NCBI RefSeq assembly: GCF_030445035.2
Contig: NC_080677.1
Location: 24,191,513-24,255,512 of the forward strand
Direction: 5' to 3'
DNA: 64,000 nt
From: Dasypus novemcinctus
Taxonomy: Eukaryota; Chordata; Mammalia; Cingulata; Dasypodidae
Of the stretch, positions 35,548 to 47,644 are shown one piece after another (position 1 is the stretch's first letter; each line of letters starts with the position of its first letter). Made by a program: the position numbers and the translations under genes. The notes below the pieces were generated by a model. It made no database searches. It worked only from the letters and a program-made list of their open reading frames with translations, and had not been told where the DNA came from.

Positions 35548-37930
35548 TTTTTTTTAATTGTGCAAACATACACAATTTAAACTTTTCTCATCTCAACCGT
35601 TCCCAAGCATACCACTCAGTGGGAACAATCACATTCACATTTCTGCAGTTTCCCTCACCACCATCCATTACTAAAACTTCCCCATCTCCCGAAACAGAAA
35701 CCCAGCACCCATTATGCATTAATTCCCCATTCCCTCTGTCTACAGCTCTGGCAACCTGTACTTTAATTTCTGTCTCTATGAGCCTGTATATTCTCCAATA
35801 TTTTCTTCATATTTATCGTGGGGCTTAAATTTAATAGCCTAAATCGATAACAATCTGATTTGCTTTGATATCAGCTTAGCATCAATAGTATACACAAGCT
35901 ATGTTCCTATATCCCTCTGTCCCCCCACCTTTACATAGTTTTTGTCCCAAATTACATATTTGTATGTTGAGTCCTCAAACCACTGATTTATCATTACATG
36001 TTATGCATTTGCCTATTAGATCCTGCAGGAAGAAATTGTGGAATTACAAATACTATTGTAATTCCACAATATAATAGTATTGGCATTTATATTTACTCAT
36101 GTCATTACACTCACTGGAGATCTTTATTTCTTCATGTGGCTTCGATCTATTGTCTATTGTCCTTTCCTTTCAAACTGCAGAACTTTTTTTTACCATCTCT
36201 TTTAGGGCATTTCTGGTATAATGAATTCCCTTAGCTTTTGTTTATCTGGGAATGTCTTAATCTCTCCCTCGTTTTTAGAAGATAGTCTTGCCAGATATAG
36301 AATTCTTGGTGGCTTTTTTTTTTTTTTTTAATGCTTTCAGCACTTTAAATATGTCATCCCACTACATTCTTTGCCTCCATGGTTTCTGATGAGAAATAAT
36401 CACTTAATCTTATTGAGGCACCTTTGCACATGACGTGTTGCTTCTTTCTTGAGGTTTTCATAATTGTCTTTATCCATGGCCTTTGTCAGTCTGATTATAA
36501 TATACCAAGACATGGGTCTATTTGAGTTTAGCCTGTTTCGAGTTCATTGCAAGCCTTGGAAGTTAATTTGTGGAAGTTTTCAGCCATTATTTCCCTGAAT
36601 ATTCTCTCTGGCTCTTTCTTTCTTTGTTCTCCTTCTGTGCCTCCCACAGTGCATGTATTGGAGCTCTTGATGATATACTACAGGTTACTCAGGCTCCATT
36701 CACTTTTCTAAATTATTTTTACTGCTCCTCAGACTGAATGATTTCAATGTCTTATTTTCAAGTCCACTGATTCTGTCTTCTGTCAGCTGGAATCTGCTGT
36801 GTAACTGTACTAGGGAATAATAAATTTCTGTTCCTCTGTTCTTCAGCTCTGTTTGGTTCCTCTTCATAATTTCCATCTCTTTATTAAAGTTCTGTTTATG
36901 TTCATCTGTTGTTTTCTGGATTTTCTTCATTTCCGGTCCATGTTTTCCTTTGGCTTTTTGAGTATTACTTAAGACCATTGTTTAAAAGTCTTTGCTTGGT
37001 GTGTCCTAGGTCTGGTCCTCCTCATTGATGATTTCTCATGCTTTAATCTTTTGCTTTATCTGGACCATTGCTTCCTGCTTCTTTGTATGTTTGTAACCTT
37101 TTGTTGAAACCTGGACATCTTGATATTTTATTGTGTTAAGGCTGAGATTTCAACTCTGAGAACTCTGTTCCTTAAGCTTATATCCACCTAATATTATGAC
37201 AGAGATTTCTTTGAATGCCAGGAGCTAGCAATAACAACAAAAAAACCAAACCAAAACAAAAAAAAGCCCTACTTTTCTCAGTCTTTACAGATTAACCCAT
37301 GCAAGTGCTCTCCTTCAGAGCTTATCTATGCAAAATGTTGTGTGAAAATAGATCCAGGCCAAAGCGTAGGGACCTACCAGAAACTTTCTCAGCATGGCTC
37401 TTGTCTTGGCTTGTGTGGGTGGCCCTAGGAATGCCCTTGTTTACAAGGTTACAAATGTCACCTCTTCCCTATAGGACACAGTTTCCTCCTGGTCCTGGGA
37501 ACTGCACAGTATATTCTATAGCCAGCAATCTCTTGTCCCAGGCAGCATGACTGTAGGAGAGCTCTCTGAGCTGCCTTTCTGGCACAGTTTTTCCCTCAGG
37601 CCATCACCAGTAAGATTGGGGCAGACATCCAGGCTCCGAGCATATACACAAGGACTATTCTGCTCCTTCTGGAACTTGGACCAGGGATCCACGCTGGGAG
37701 CCTGGGCTTAGCCCAGTGAGGGGTGTTGGAGGGGCCAGGCAGGGTGCCATGAAATCCTACTGCTTTTAAGTAGCCCTTTTTCTGGGTTTGGCACTTACCC
37801 TGTTACTGCAGTTCTTTGACTATATTCTGGAGCCCTAAGAAAGATGGTTCTGCCAGTTCTTGCTGGTTGTCAAAAGTGTCTTTAGGGTGAAAGACCCTTA
37901 AGCATCTCATTCTGCCATCTTGCCCCACAG
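35548..37930 (-). mobile_element. 5'-truncated L1, long 3' UTR
   Basis: It begins at a poly-T run (the L1 A-tail). The well known 3' UTR landmarks follow: tttgtttatctgggaatgtc, then ttgccagatatagaattctt, a gtttctgatgagaaataatc segment, gaagttttcagccattattt, and at the far end cattctgccatcttgcccca. Open frames inside it are incidental. A perfect hairpin lies at 36035-36070. Confidence 0.85.
36035..36070. repeat. Perfect 14-bp hairpin with 8-nt loop
   Basis: attgtggaattaca (36035-36048) is the exact reverse complement of tgtaattccacaat (36057-36070). It lies inside an L1 3' UTR. Confidence 0.9.
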
Positions 37931-37934
37931 GTAA

Positions 37935-39170
37935 GATTTTCAAGGTAAAGTAGAATTTATTGCTTTAAAAATACATATATTGGTAATTGTTGTATTAAGT
38001 ATTGCCTACTTTAATATATATACATAAATATTTAAAATACGTGAAAATTAACTTGGTATATTTCTCTGTTTAGAAATCTAATTATATTCCATATGGGGGC
38101 AGTGATGTATATTTTCATGCTCTACAGTTTTCATGTATTCACTTTTAAATAAAAGTGTATAAGGAGTTCCCTCCCATATGCCTGTGCATTCTTTTGGTTG
38201 AATGTGCTTATTTACATTTTCATGCCTGAGCTTGGAGTCCTGGGAACAACAGCAGTCAAAACCATGGAACGTTCTGGGTCTCACCTGGCATGTCTCAGTC
38301 ATGTGACCTGGAGCCTTATTGGAAAATAAGAGCCATATCAGCTTCCAAAGTACTCCTGGATCATTTTGCTAAACTGTGAAAGTGCTCTGTAAGCGGCAAA
38401 CTGAAAAACGTTAGACTTTATTATAATTAAGAATGTCATATTTTTTCTTAACCATTGTAAAGCACCATTTTGCTAAGTGCCAAATGCATGGAGGAGATTC
38501 AGATGGACTAAAGTCACCTTAAAGCCATCATCATGTAGACCACTCCGGGGTCCAGATCTTACCAAGAGCAGAAGTTTTTTTTGTCATGACTGTGACTTTA
38601 AAGCATTCCTGATGCTTGCTGCTTTACTCAATATCTCTATCCTTTCCCTATTCAAAATAGAAAACTTGTCCTTATTTAAAGAGCAGAAAACAAAGTAAAA
38701 GGACCAAACCTACCAAGACTTTGTAGTTTGGGGAGCAGGAAAATCAAACTGAGGACAGAAAATTGCCATGGAGACCACCAAAGAGTGTGAAGACTGGATA
38801 TTAATGGTGATAGCAGTAGCTGTTCAAGGTCAGTAAGTGTTAGGAGCAGAGATACTCAAGTAAAACTATCTTTTTACATTATACTTGATGAAAATGAGAC
38901 CCAGAGCGGCTAAATAATTTGTCATATAAAACCAAAAGAATCCATCCTCTTGAGAATGGCCTTACTAGGGGAAGTAAAAAGGAATTTGATATAAAACTTT
39001 CTTTTCTTAATCCTTAGGTATGGCTATCAAGTTTTGTCAGTTTCTCTTTCAGATTATCTTTTGAAATTATATTTACCTTTTCCTGGGAAAGCCTATTTCA
39101 TCACTATTGATCCAGGTGTCCTCATCTCATATCTGGATTGTTATTGTATTCTCCTTACTGGACCTCCTGA
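37935..39170. other. Intron 1, no gene seen
   Basis: AT-rich sequence. Bases 38100-38330 and 38480-38700 contain open frames without recognisable families. Confidence 0.5.
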
Positions 39171-39174
39171 CAGA

Positions 39175-39645
39175 AGGCCAGTGCTTCTCAGAATTGGTCT
39201 GTATCAAAGTCATCTGAGGGTGTTTATTTTAAAATGTAGATTTTTTTTTTAAATGTAGATTTTTAAGCCCCCAAGTGAGATCTGTTGAATCATAGTCCCT
39301 GAGAGTGGGGTCCAGGAATGTAATCTTTATCTGCTCCTCTCAGATCAGTATTTTTAGTCCTGGTCTCTTATTAGAATCAACTGGGGAGCATATAGAGGCC
39401 CTAATGCCAAACCTAGTAACTCAGAATCTCTGAAGGTGGGAAGGAGGCCTCAGGAACGGTCAAGATCTCAGGTGATTCCAATAAGCAGTGTTGAGACCCT
39501 CTGCTCTTCAAAGTGTTAGTGAATCACCTGGGGTTTTTGTTAAATTGTAGATTCCCATACAGGAGGTCTGGGCTGGGCCCTGAGATTCTGCATCTCTTTA
39601 CAATCCCTCGTGTGATAAAATTACTGCTGGTCTCAACCACATCTG
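39175..39645 (+). repeat. Cluster of MER5/MER20-type hAT elements
   Basis: Three successive units begin with a terminus-like word and carry the MER5/MER20 core: ccagtgcttctcagaattgg at 39178; a gaatcaactggggagcat segment at about 39374; and gtgaatcacctggggttttt at about 39518 with ctgagattctgcatctcttt. A fourth weaker unit may lie at 39705-39845. Confidence 0.7.
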
Positions 39646-39849
39646 GAGTAATAAGGGACAGATTCCTCACAGATCTCCTAGATTTTCTTCCAGTCATTCC
39701 CTGTACCAGTTTACCTCCAAATCACTTGTGAATTAAAAAGCAAAAATTCCTGGAGTTTCAGATTTAGGGACCCTGGATTAGTCCTTAAAGTATCATCAGG
39801 TTTTTTTTAGTGCTACTGGTGAGTCTAATGCAAACCATGGACTGGATCT

Positions 39850-40940
39850 CTGTGACTCTATATTGCTGCATTATGATATTCTGCTCTCTGAAACTTGCCT
39901 GTTTATTGATGAGCTCAGTGCTTTCCAACTATCTTTCCATCATGGGGCATGTAGAAAAATGGTAATATTTGTTTGGCAGAGTGGGGAGATGAATGGACTC
40001 TACAAAACCCAGAGGTTCTGGTCCAGGGGACTCTAGCTGTCCGATTCTTGGCACTCGAGACCACACTGGTTGGGATGCTCTGGCCAAAATCCCCTCCCGG
40101 TGTTCGTGGAGTGCTGAGAGCAAAGTACTGCAGATAGAGTGAGCTGGGCCCTCAGTAAATTTTAGTTCCTTGTTATTCTTTAAGTCCATACCACCAATAT
40201 TAGTGATAGGAATTATTTTGTTGTGTTGGATTGATAGCCACATCCAGCTTTATTATATCCATCTTTTCTCCTTAACCATCTTCCCCTACCTAAATGTAGC
40301 CATATCTGAGGATTCCCTGTAATTCCACTTTATTAAACCATGCCCCAAGAAGGCCATTATTGATTTGCCTTCTCAGATTTCATATAGTTGTAAGACTTTG
40401 CACCATTTGCTTGAGTGCCTAATGGTCATATTGTCTTGTGTTCTCTAATTATTTTATGTACTTAAGTTTTAGCTCTTGAAGATTTTATGTTTAAGGGCAA
40501 AAATGTCAGCTGACTTTTCTTCAGCATTCTTCCCAGCTTCTAGGAAGATGCCTTATGCATCCTGGAGGCACTTAGATACATGATGACTTGAAAGCATCCA
40601 TAACCCACTGAAAAATCCAGGAGCTGGAAGGAAGGAGCTGGGCTTGTGGTGCACATAGCAATTTTCTCTCTTTCATACTGGGCCCAAAGAAAGTCTTTTC
40701 ACTTGTTATTTTATGATTTACCATGTAGAAACTGGCAGTTGTTTCATTCTAGACTAGAAATGTGATTTCTTTCAATATATTAAATTTATTGTGAATTTTT
40801 TTTTACCTTCATGTAATGGGAGCCCTTTCATCAGTTTGGAATTTAGATATTGTCTTTAGGCATTTAGGTTTTTATTTAATGAGTATATTCTATAATTTCT
40901 TACACTCTTTTAGGTAATAGTAATTTAACAGTTCAACCCT
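39850..40940. other. Intron 1, no gene seen
   Basis: AT-rich sequence with no assignable feature. Bases 40290-40470 may be an old L2 segment. Confidence 0.4.
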
Positions 40941-40944
40941 CAAT

Positions 40945-41165
40945 GGACAGTTAGTTACCAGGCATGATGCTAGGAGATATAGATCTAATTGGTGATAAAA
41001 CACAGACCGAGCCTCAAGACCCTTGCGGTCTAGCAGAGGAAAGTGTTTATCCACGACTAGCTCTGCTTAGGTGTGGTAAGAGAGGCTGCACAAAAAGCCA
41101 CCTTGACTTCAGAGATCAAATCAGGAGTTTTTTCAGGGAGGAACAAAGGCATTGAATCATTTAAA
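40945..41165 (-). repeat. L2 3'-end fragment
   Basis: ttaccaggcatgatgctagg, then agatctaattggtgataaaa and cctcaagacccttgcggtct follow the reverse-complement L2 order. Confidence 0.65.
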
Positions 41166-41669
41166 AACTTGGTGTTTTAGGGGATTGTTGTCCAGTGCAT
41201 CCAGAATAAAGGGTGTGTGGATTGAATGGAGATGGGTTTGAGTCACTGAGGGATGGGAAATCACAGGGATTGCAAGGAGACAGAATAGATGCTCAGATCT
41301 GTACATTTAGAAAGAGGACGTTGACTTCAGACAAGGATGGATTGTTGGTGTGGAGCAGGTTGTCTATTTACTGATGACTTCAGCTTCTGGAAGGAAACTT
41401 TGGGACTATGATTAGACCCGTAGGGATAATAAGAGCGGACTGGTGGTATTAGGAAGGGGTTGAATAGAGAACTTGTCAAAGTTGATTTGAAAACATTGTC
41501 TAGATATATGTAAAGAGAGTCCTTAACCTCTTCTTGTGTCATTTTGTTACTTGAGATTTGGAGAAACTTAACATTCTTTAGAGTGCTTTAAGTATGGATT
41601 AACCTCAGTTTAGGAATAGGTTGTTTTCTTAAAATTTTCAAATGAAAGATAAGGTCATCGAGGACCCAC

Positions 41670-41895
41670 AAATGTGAAAGAAGGCACGATGGAAAGAAAC
41701 TCAGAGTTGGATTTAAAACACCTGGGTTCAGATGAGTCCTGCTACTTAACCAAGTGTGTGTGTGCGCTCCCTCTTGAGGGAAATGATCTCCTTGAGCTCC
41801 AGTTTCTTCATTTGTTAAATGAGAATATTCACAAGGTTGTTTTGAAAATCACATGAGAGCATGTGAAGGTACTTTGTAAATTTTAAGTATAATAC
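41670..41895 (+). repeat. MIR SINE
   Basis: Well kept order: aaaacacctgggttcagatg, tgctacttaaccaagtgtgt, ctccagtttcttcatttgtt, then ttgttttgaaaatcacatga. It abuts the intronic CpG island. Confidence 0.8.
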
Positions 41896-41929
41896 TGGTG
41901 ACTAATTGCACGTGTAAGGGGGATGGCAC

Positions 41930-42660
41930 ATGGGTGGGACAATTTACATGCGGTGGCCGCAGTTGTGGGAGAACAGCCTGCGGGTTACCCCCGGGGGGAC
42001 GAAACAAGAAGAGGCCCACCCCGACTTCTTGGGGCCTTCCTGCTCTAATAGCTTGGGGACGAGGAACAGAGAAAGAGGACGTGGGTCTCAAACCTGAGCG
42101 CAGAAGACCCCGCTGGGCTATCGTAAGGCACACCTCAGGGCTCTGCTTCCTGCAGATCCTGACAGAGGGGGTCGGGGGGGCTGCCCTGGCTCCCGCGTTG
42201 GGGGAGGAGATGCGCCCGGGAGAGGGCGCGCGAGCAGGCGGGGCGGGGGTGCCGAGCGCACAGCGGGGAGGTTGGGGGGTCTGTGGTGGGGCGCAGCAGC
42301 GGCGGAAGAAGCCCCTCTCCCGCTGCTCTCTCCTTTCCTCCTGGCCTCGTCACTGCTGCTGCCAGCCGCGGGCGGCCGGGCGGAGGCACGTCCCGGTCCT
42401 CCTGCCGAGGACGCTGGAGTCCTGTGGGTCGGCCGGCGGGGAAGCGCGGCAGCCGCCTGGGCCTAGCCAGCGAGCAGGGGCCGAGAGGAGAGCGCAGCGG
42501 GAGCCAGGCCAGGGCGGGGCCGGGGCGGGGCCGGGGCTGGGCTGGGCGGGGCGGGGCGGGGCCTGCGGGCCGGGGCGGGGCCTGCGGGCCGGGGCGGGGC
42601 CTGCGGGCCGGGGCGGGGCCTGGGGGGGGCGGGGCCGCCGCAGCCACGCCCCGTGTGGTT
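41930..42660. promoter_or_regulatory. Intronic CpG-rich island, possible alternative promoter
   Basis: About 730 bp of CpG-dense, GC-box-rich sequence stands abruptly in AT-rich intron 1, about 16 kb after exon 1. The 3' half is packed with ggggcgggg motifs. An open frame of 254 codons (41898-42662) and one of 170 codons on the other strand exist, but low-complexity Gly/Ala/Pro/Arg content makes both unconvincing as proteins. I saw no clear splice donor that would join this block to exon 2. It could be an internal promoter, an enhancer, a lncRNA promoter or a GC-rich insertion. Confidence 0.55.
42553..42621 (+). repeat. 19-bp GC-box minisatellite (3.6 copies)
   Basis: Three perfect copies of ggggcggggcctgcgggcc occupy 42553-42571, 42572-42590 and 42591-42609, followed by a partial copy. 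Each carries an Sp1-type GC box and an inverted ggcc pair. The block lies at the 3' edge of the intronic CpG island. Multiple G4 runs make quadruplex formation plausible. Confidence 0.92.
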
Positions 42661-42664
42661 AAAC

Positions 42665-43740
42665 TCAGTAGATGGAGACACTATCCTTGAAAACCTGTTC
42701 CATACCCGCACAAACGTGTGCACGCATGTAAACACACCTCACACACTATATATGTATAGTCTAAGAATATTCAATTTAGGTTTATTATTTGACATGATTT
42801 AGGATTAGCTCAGTTCACCCCTTGATTATAGAATGCTGTACACCTTAATTCGATACATTTGCGACCCGCCTGTGCGCTCGGTTTTGTGCCGAGTGCAGTG
42901 GTAAAGTTAGGTAGGACATTGTTCCTGCCCTCAGGGATTTACAGTCTGTTGTTTAACCAAGATTCAGATAACAAGAAGAGTTTTCAGCAGAGAATCTGAT
43001 CTAATGGGATATAAACTGCTACAAAGTTTCTCTAATCAGAAAGGGTTAACGCAGCATCCTGGAGTGTCTAATTTAGTTCCAGAGCCTTGTTAATTTATGT
43101 GCTCCCAGGATAACCTAAGAGCTCAGTGTCAGTCATAAGCTTGCCGTTCTTTGAGTTAGATTGCAAAGCAACCAAACCTCATTTCCTTGAACACCTTTTT
43201 TTCTTATAGAATAGGTTTGGGTTTTTGAAGTTTACAGTTTTTATGTTCTGATTTGTTACATATATGCTGTATTTGCTTCAGTTCCTTAGAATGCTAAAAT
43301 AGGACATGTGTTAAAGTAGGAAAAAATGGATCGTCAATTTTTGTGACACCCCCAAAAAACTAAAGGCAGGGTTGATAATCACAGAAATAAACTTACAGGA
43401 AATCATTCAGAATATATAGTTAAGAAGGCAAGGAAAGCTCTCTAAGGGGCTGCCAGAGGTTTTGTGACTTTATGTCTTTATGCTAAAATTATATGCTCAC
43501 AAGGGAGTATTTTTTTTCCTGGGGCCTTCCTTTTATAAATGACGTAGATAAATATAGTTTGTTAGAAAATTTGAATAATGTATAGCTCTGAAATTTTAAT
43601 TTATAAAATGAAATTTACAATTTCTATAAAACTATCAACAAATGTAGCAATTTTTAGATTTGTTTTTTAATAGAAAACAAGGAAGGGGAATAAGAATACT
43701 TTAACATCAGGGTACCTCATCCTTTGTCTAGCCCCCTCTA
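42665..43740. other. Intron 1; possible L2 fragment at 42880-42990
   Basis: Bases 42880-42990 (ttgttcctgccctcagggat and following) look like reverse-complement L2. The remainder is unassigned AT-rich intron. Confidence 0.45.
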
Positions 43741-43744
43741 TCCT

Positions 43745-43990
43745 ATCAACTGAGGCAGTATGTGGCTTTCCAGCTAAAGTTCCTGTGTCCAACTTCAATT
43801 GTTTCTTTTACTCACTGTTTCCCTGGGCAAGTTACTAAACTTCGCTGTGCCTCATTTTCTCATGTATAGTGGGGAAGTATTAGTACCCACCACATAGGCA
43901 AGTTGCGAAGTTTCATTTAATGTGTGCAAGTGCAGCACTTACGAAGTGTCTGGCATGTAATAAGCACGTAGTAGCTTTATTATTTTTGTT
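43745..43990 (+). repeat. MIR SINE
   Basis: tccctgggcaagttactaaa, cttcgctgtgcctcattttc, then ggcaagttgcgaagtttcat and gtctggcatgtaataagcac. Confidence 0.88.
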
Positions 43991-43994
43991 ATTA

Positions 43995-45375
43995 AGTTGA
44001 CATGAACAAAAGAATACAAAACACTGGGAAGATTATGAATCAACTTGGAGACTATAAAAAGGTGCCATTTACACACCAGAACTCTGATGATTGTCTCCTA
44101 GATCTACTGCAGTAGAGATTGAATTAAAGGAAGATACTAAAGGCCAAGTTGCATTTCCTAGCCTTCCCCCAAAAATTGTGGTATTTTGAGTTAAGTAGGG
44201 ATCATGACCTTGACAGATCCCACTTAATGCACTGCTGTTATAAAGTCAGCAGAATACAAGGGAGTCAAGTTACATCTTCGCAACCAGAATTGTTAAGCAC
44301 TCCTCTGGACCTTTATTATTATTGCCAAATGAGAAGAAACTAGCAGTAAAATTACTTGAAAGGAGAGAATTATCATTTGTAAATAATATTTTTTAAAATG
44401 GAGAATCGAAGATAAACTAAAAAACTATAAGAATTAATAGTTTAATGAGCAATTAAAAAACAAATAGTAAAATAAATGTACTTCAAAATAAATATATAAA
44501 CAACATCCAGTAAGTATAATAGAAAAAGATTTCATGGATATTAGCTCTCAGGTAAAAACTTAAGAAATTTATATTAACTATATGGTATAAACAATAGGAT
44601 TTTTTCCCCAAGAGCAATTGAAAAGCAACCTTGAACAATTGAAGATATTTACCATGTTTATGGGTATGAAAACACTTGGTGGTAAACAGGTAGATGCTTT
44701 CTAAATTAAGTTGAAATGAAATTCCAATTATAATCTCAAAGGGATTACCAAAGTATGAGTGTGACAAACCTTTAGTGTGATAATGGTGTCATTTACGCTT
44801 TGTGAGAGAACAATGATTTATTTAGAAAATTATATTTGAATCATGAGAAAATAAAGCCCAACTTTATGATCATGGGGTGCAGAAATTCTTTAAAGGCAAT
44901 GAAAAGAAAGTGAATGATAGATTTCATCAACAAAAAATTTGAAAATTTCAAAGGATCAAAGCACTGTATATAAACAAATGTCAAATGACAAATTGAGTTG
45001 CATGGTTGCAACTTCAGCTTTCCGGAGAGAATGCTTTGTCTTTTGTAACCATATCTCCTAGGTAAAATGTATGTTTTAATTTTTAAAAAACTATAGATAC
45101 TTCTTTAAGAATAAGGCAATAAGATCTGAGATATTTTATTTCCAAGAGTATTTTCACACTGATTCCTTAGTAGCTACTTAATCAGAAGTCTGTAATTAGA
45201 TGAATCTTGTTCTATAAGAAGACTGAATTTTCTCCCTCTTATCTTTCTTCTTTTGCTCTCTCCCTTTCCACTTCCCTTCCTTACTTGCTTTGTTTTAAAT
45301 TTGCTTAAAAAAAGAATAAAATTTATTGTAAAAATTGTGACATTGCAGAAGTGTATAAAGTGATAGCTCCCTCTT
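43995..45375. other. Intron 1, no gene seen
   Basis: Strongly AT-rich, unique-looking sequence. Confidence 0.55.
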
Positions 45376-45379
45376 TTTT

Positions 45380-45535
45380 CACCCAGTCCTGCTCTAAGGC
45401 TACCATGGATTTCTTTATTCTGTTATCTTTACCTCTCTCAGTTCTATTTGTGGTAGTTTCCATCTGATGGTTACTGTAGAGTGCTTGGCAAACCCTCATA
45501 TGTTTTGTTGAATGAGTGAGTGAATGAAAATTGTA
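45380..45535 (+). repeat. L2 3' end
   Basis: The end gagtgcttggcaaaccctca then gttgaatgagtgagtgaatg matches the L2 3' terminus. Confidence 0.55.
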
Positions 45536-45750
45536 GCTACACGTCTAATTCTTTTATGACCGAATCTTCCGTTATTTTAAGCTTAACCCTGCGGCTTCTT
45601 TTAAACTGTCAGTCTTCTTTCCCCAGTGCCTAAGAATCCAGCATCACACATACCAAGCTTTGACATGCTTAGCTTTGAAAATGCTTTTCTATAATGTGAA
45701 AATATGTCTTTATGCTAAGAGAGTAATTTAAATTTTCTTTCTTCTTCCAG

Positions 45751-45775
45751 CTGCCTTTGCAGCAGTGTTGCACTG
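45751..45775 (+). CDS. DPY19L1: DPY19L1 exon 2 (25-nt exon)
   Basis: This very short exon is bounded by acceptor cttcttccag and donor gtaaga. With the last G of exon 1 and the first G of exon 3 it encodes AAFAAVLHW, the middle of the first membrane helix. It has two bases at each end outside whole codons, so skipping it would break the frame. It was found from the phase of exons 1 and 3 and from the family sequence. Confidence 0.9.
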
Positions 45776-46356
45776 GTAAGATTGTTTTTCTCCAATTTTT
45801 TTGCAGGTGTCTATAATTTTCCAAAACTGTTTCCCATATATTTAAAGGAATAATCTCAGTATGATAATGATGAATATACGTGATCACATGCAATGCAGTA
45901 GTCTGACAAAGTAGTTTAATTGATAAATCAGGGTCAGAATAATAGAATTTTTTAATAAAGAGATCCATTATTAAAGAGGCTATATTTGAGACTTTGCTTA
46001 GCATTAATAGTCTGCGATGTTGAGAAGAAGATTAATTTTTTTAATCTTTTGGATAGAAATATCAATTTCATTAATCAGACTATTTCAGAAATGGTAACTC
46101 AAATGACTTTTATAGTTTAATCTATAGTTTTGTTGTATTTATTTAAAATATATTATCCCAGTTAATTTCATATCTAATATGAATGTAATTTCTTATAGAA
46201 TGAAATTTTAGTAAAAATGTCAGCATGGATGAGTGGAAAACAGTTAACAAAATTAACTTCAAAATTATAGATAATTTTACTTCTTTTAGAATTTCTTTCA
46301 AAAATAATACTTGTAGGTTTCAACACTGTTGCTTTTTCATTTTTTTGTTTTTGCAG

Positions 46357-46444
46357 GAGTCATATAACACACCTCTTTGAAAATGATCGTCATTTTTCTC
46401 ACCTCTCAACCTTGGAAAGGGAGATGGCATTTCGCACTGAAATG
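46357..46444 (+). CDS. DPY19L1: DPY19L1 exon 3
   Basis: The exon follows acceptor ttgcag and encodes [20 protein letters not shown] and then REMAFRTEM, the most conserved part of the DPY19 family. This stretch is the start of the first luminal loop, which in GT-C enzymes carries acidic residues of the active site. It ends on a codon boundary. The donor ATG|gttaga departs from consensus at +3 (T) and +5 (G expected, G present), so it looks only moderately strong. Exon length is 88 nt. Confidence 0.95.
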
Positions 46445-46479
46445 GTTAGATTTTATGTGGTATTTTATGGTAGTACTTT

Positions 46480-47640
46480 AGCAATTTAAAAATTTTAATA
46501 CTTTTTACTATGGAAAATTTCAAAGCTTTTCCAAAGTAGAAAGAGTAGGCATCTTCCCCGACCCCCAACCCCAGCTTCAACAATTCACCTTTTTCTTTCA
46601 TCTCTACCCCCATTTGTCCATTTCTTCTAAAGCAAATCCCCGACATAATTTAATTTCATTTGTAAATTCTTCCACTTATACTGTCTCAAAAGCATACACA
46701 CTCTTTTTTTAAACTAGTACCTTTGGCACACTTGAAAACAATTTATGGCAATTCCTTAATATCCTCAAATGTCAGTTGGCATTTAAATGACCTGACTGGC
46801 TCATTGTTTTTGTTTTTTGTTTTTAACATTTTTAACATTTGATTCAAAATCAGGATCTAAACAATGTTTACATTGCATTTGGTTATATCTTGTCTTTTAA
46901 TCTGTAAGTTCCCTTCCCCTCCCCCCCCCCCTTTTTTTTATTGTTTTGTTTTCCTTTCCATTTCCTTGTAGAAGAATCCAGGTTGTTCACCCTGTGGAAT
47001 TACCGACATTCTGCCTTGGATCGTGTCTCTGTGGTTTTGATTAACTTATTCCTCTGTCCCATGGTTCTTGAAATTGCTAGATCAGAGTAAGCTTCCGGCT
47101 TGATTATTTTCTGGCAGGAAATGTCATAGGTGGTGCTGTGTACTAATGTCTCACTTTTTGTGGTGTTGAGATTAATCAATGGTATTAGGCAATGTCATGC
47201 CGTCTGCCTAGGTCAATTATTTTATTAGGATTGGCAAATGATGACTCTCTAGTCATTCTTTTTTTTTTTTCTTTCTGTATTTATTAGCCGAAATCCTTTC
47301 ATAAAGAACTTTCCCCAAAAACCTGTTTGGTTTCTCTGAGGTATTCTTCGCACAGGAAAGGCAGGAAACTGTTTTATTCTTTTTATTTATCAGTTGGTTC
47401 CCTGACATCTTCTGGAGGTGAGGAAGGGAGTTTTCTTTTAGAGGATTATGTGCTGATAGACTTGAACATTTACGTTTTGTAAACTTTCCTGTCTTTAGTT
47501 GGTGAGAGCCCTTGCAGTTGACTCTAATGTCCCCTTGACATGTCCTAACTAGTATTCTGTAGCTTCCTTTCTTTCCAGTCCTACAAGGGCTCATCTTGTA
47601 TAGTTCTTCCCCACACCTGGAATCAATCAGTTTTTCAAAG
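46480..47640 (-). mobile_element. L1M 3' UTR in intron 3
   Basis: Reverse-complement L1M words occur in order: cccagcttcaacaattcacc, then a catctctacccccatttgtc segment, aaagcaaatccccgacataa, caaaatcaggatctaaacaa, acattgcatttggttatatc and ttctggcaggaaatgtcata. Homopolymers interrupt it at 46920-46938 and 47260-47270. Confidence 0.82.
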
Positions 47641-47644
47641 AACC

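Noticed and set aside
36700-36978. 92-codon minus-strand frame with Lys/Glu-rich, coiled-coil-like product
   Set aside because: It lies in an L1 3' UTR that is known to carry such chance frames; it is not part of ORF1 or ORF2.
41898-42662. 254-codon open frame in the intronic CpG island
   Set aside because: It is low complexity and matched by a 170-codon frame on the other strand. There is no domain, and it runs through a 19-bp minisatellite.
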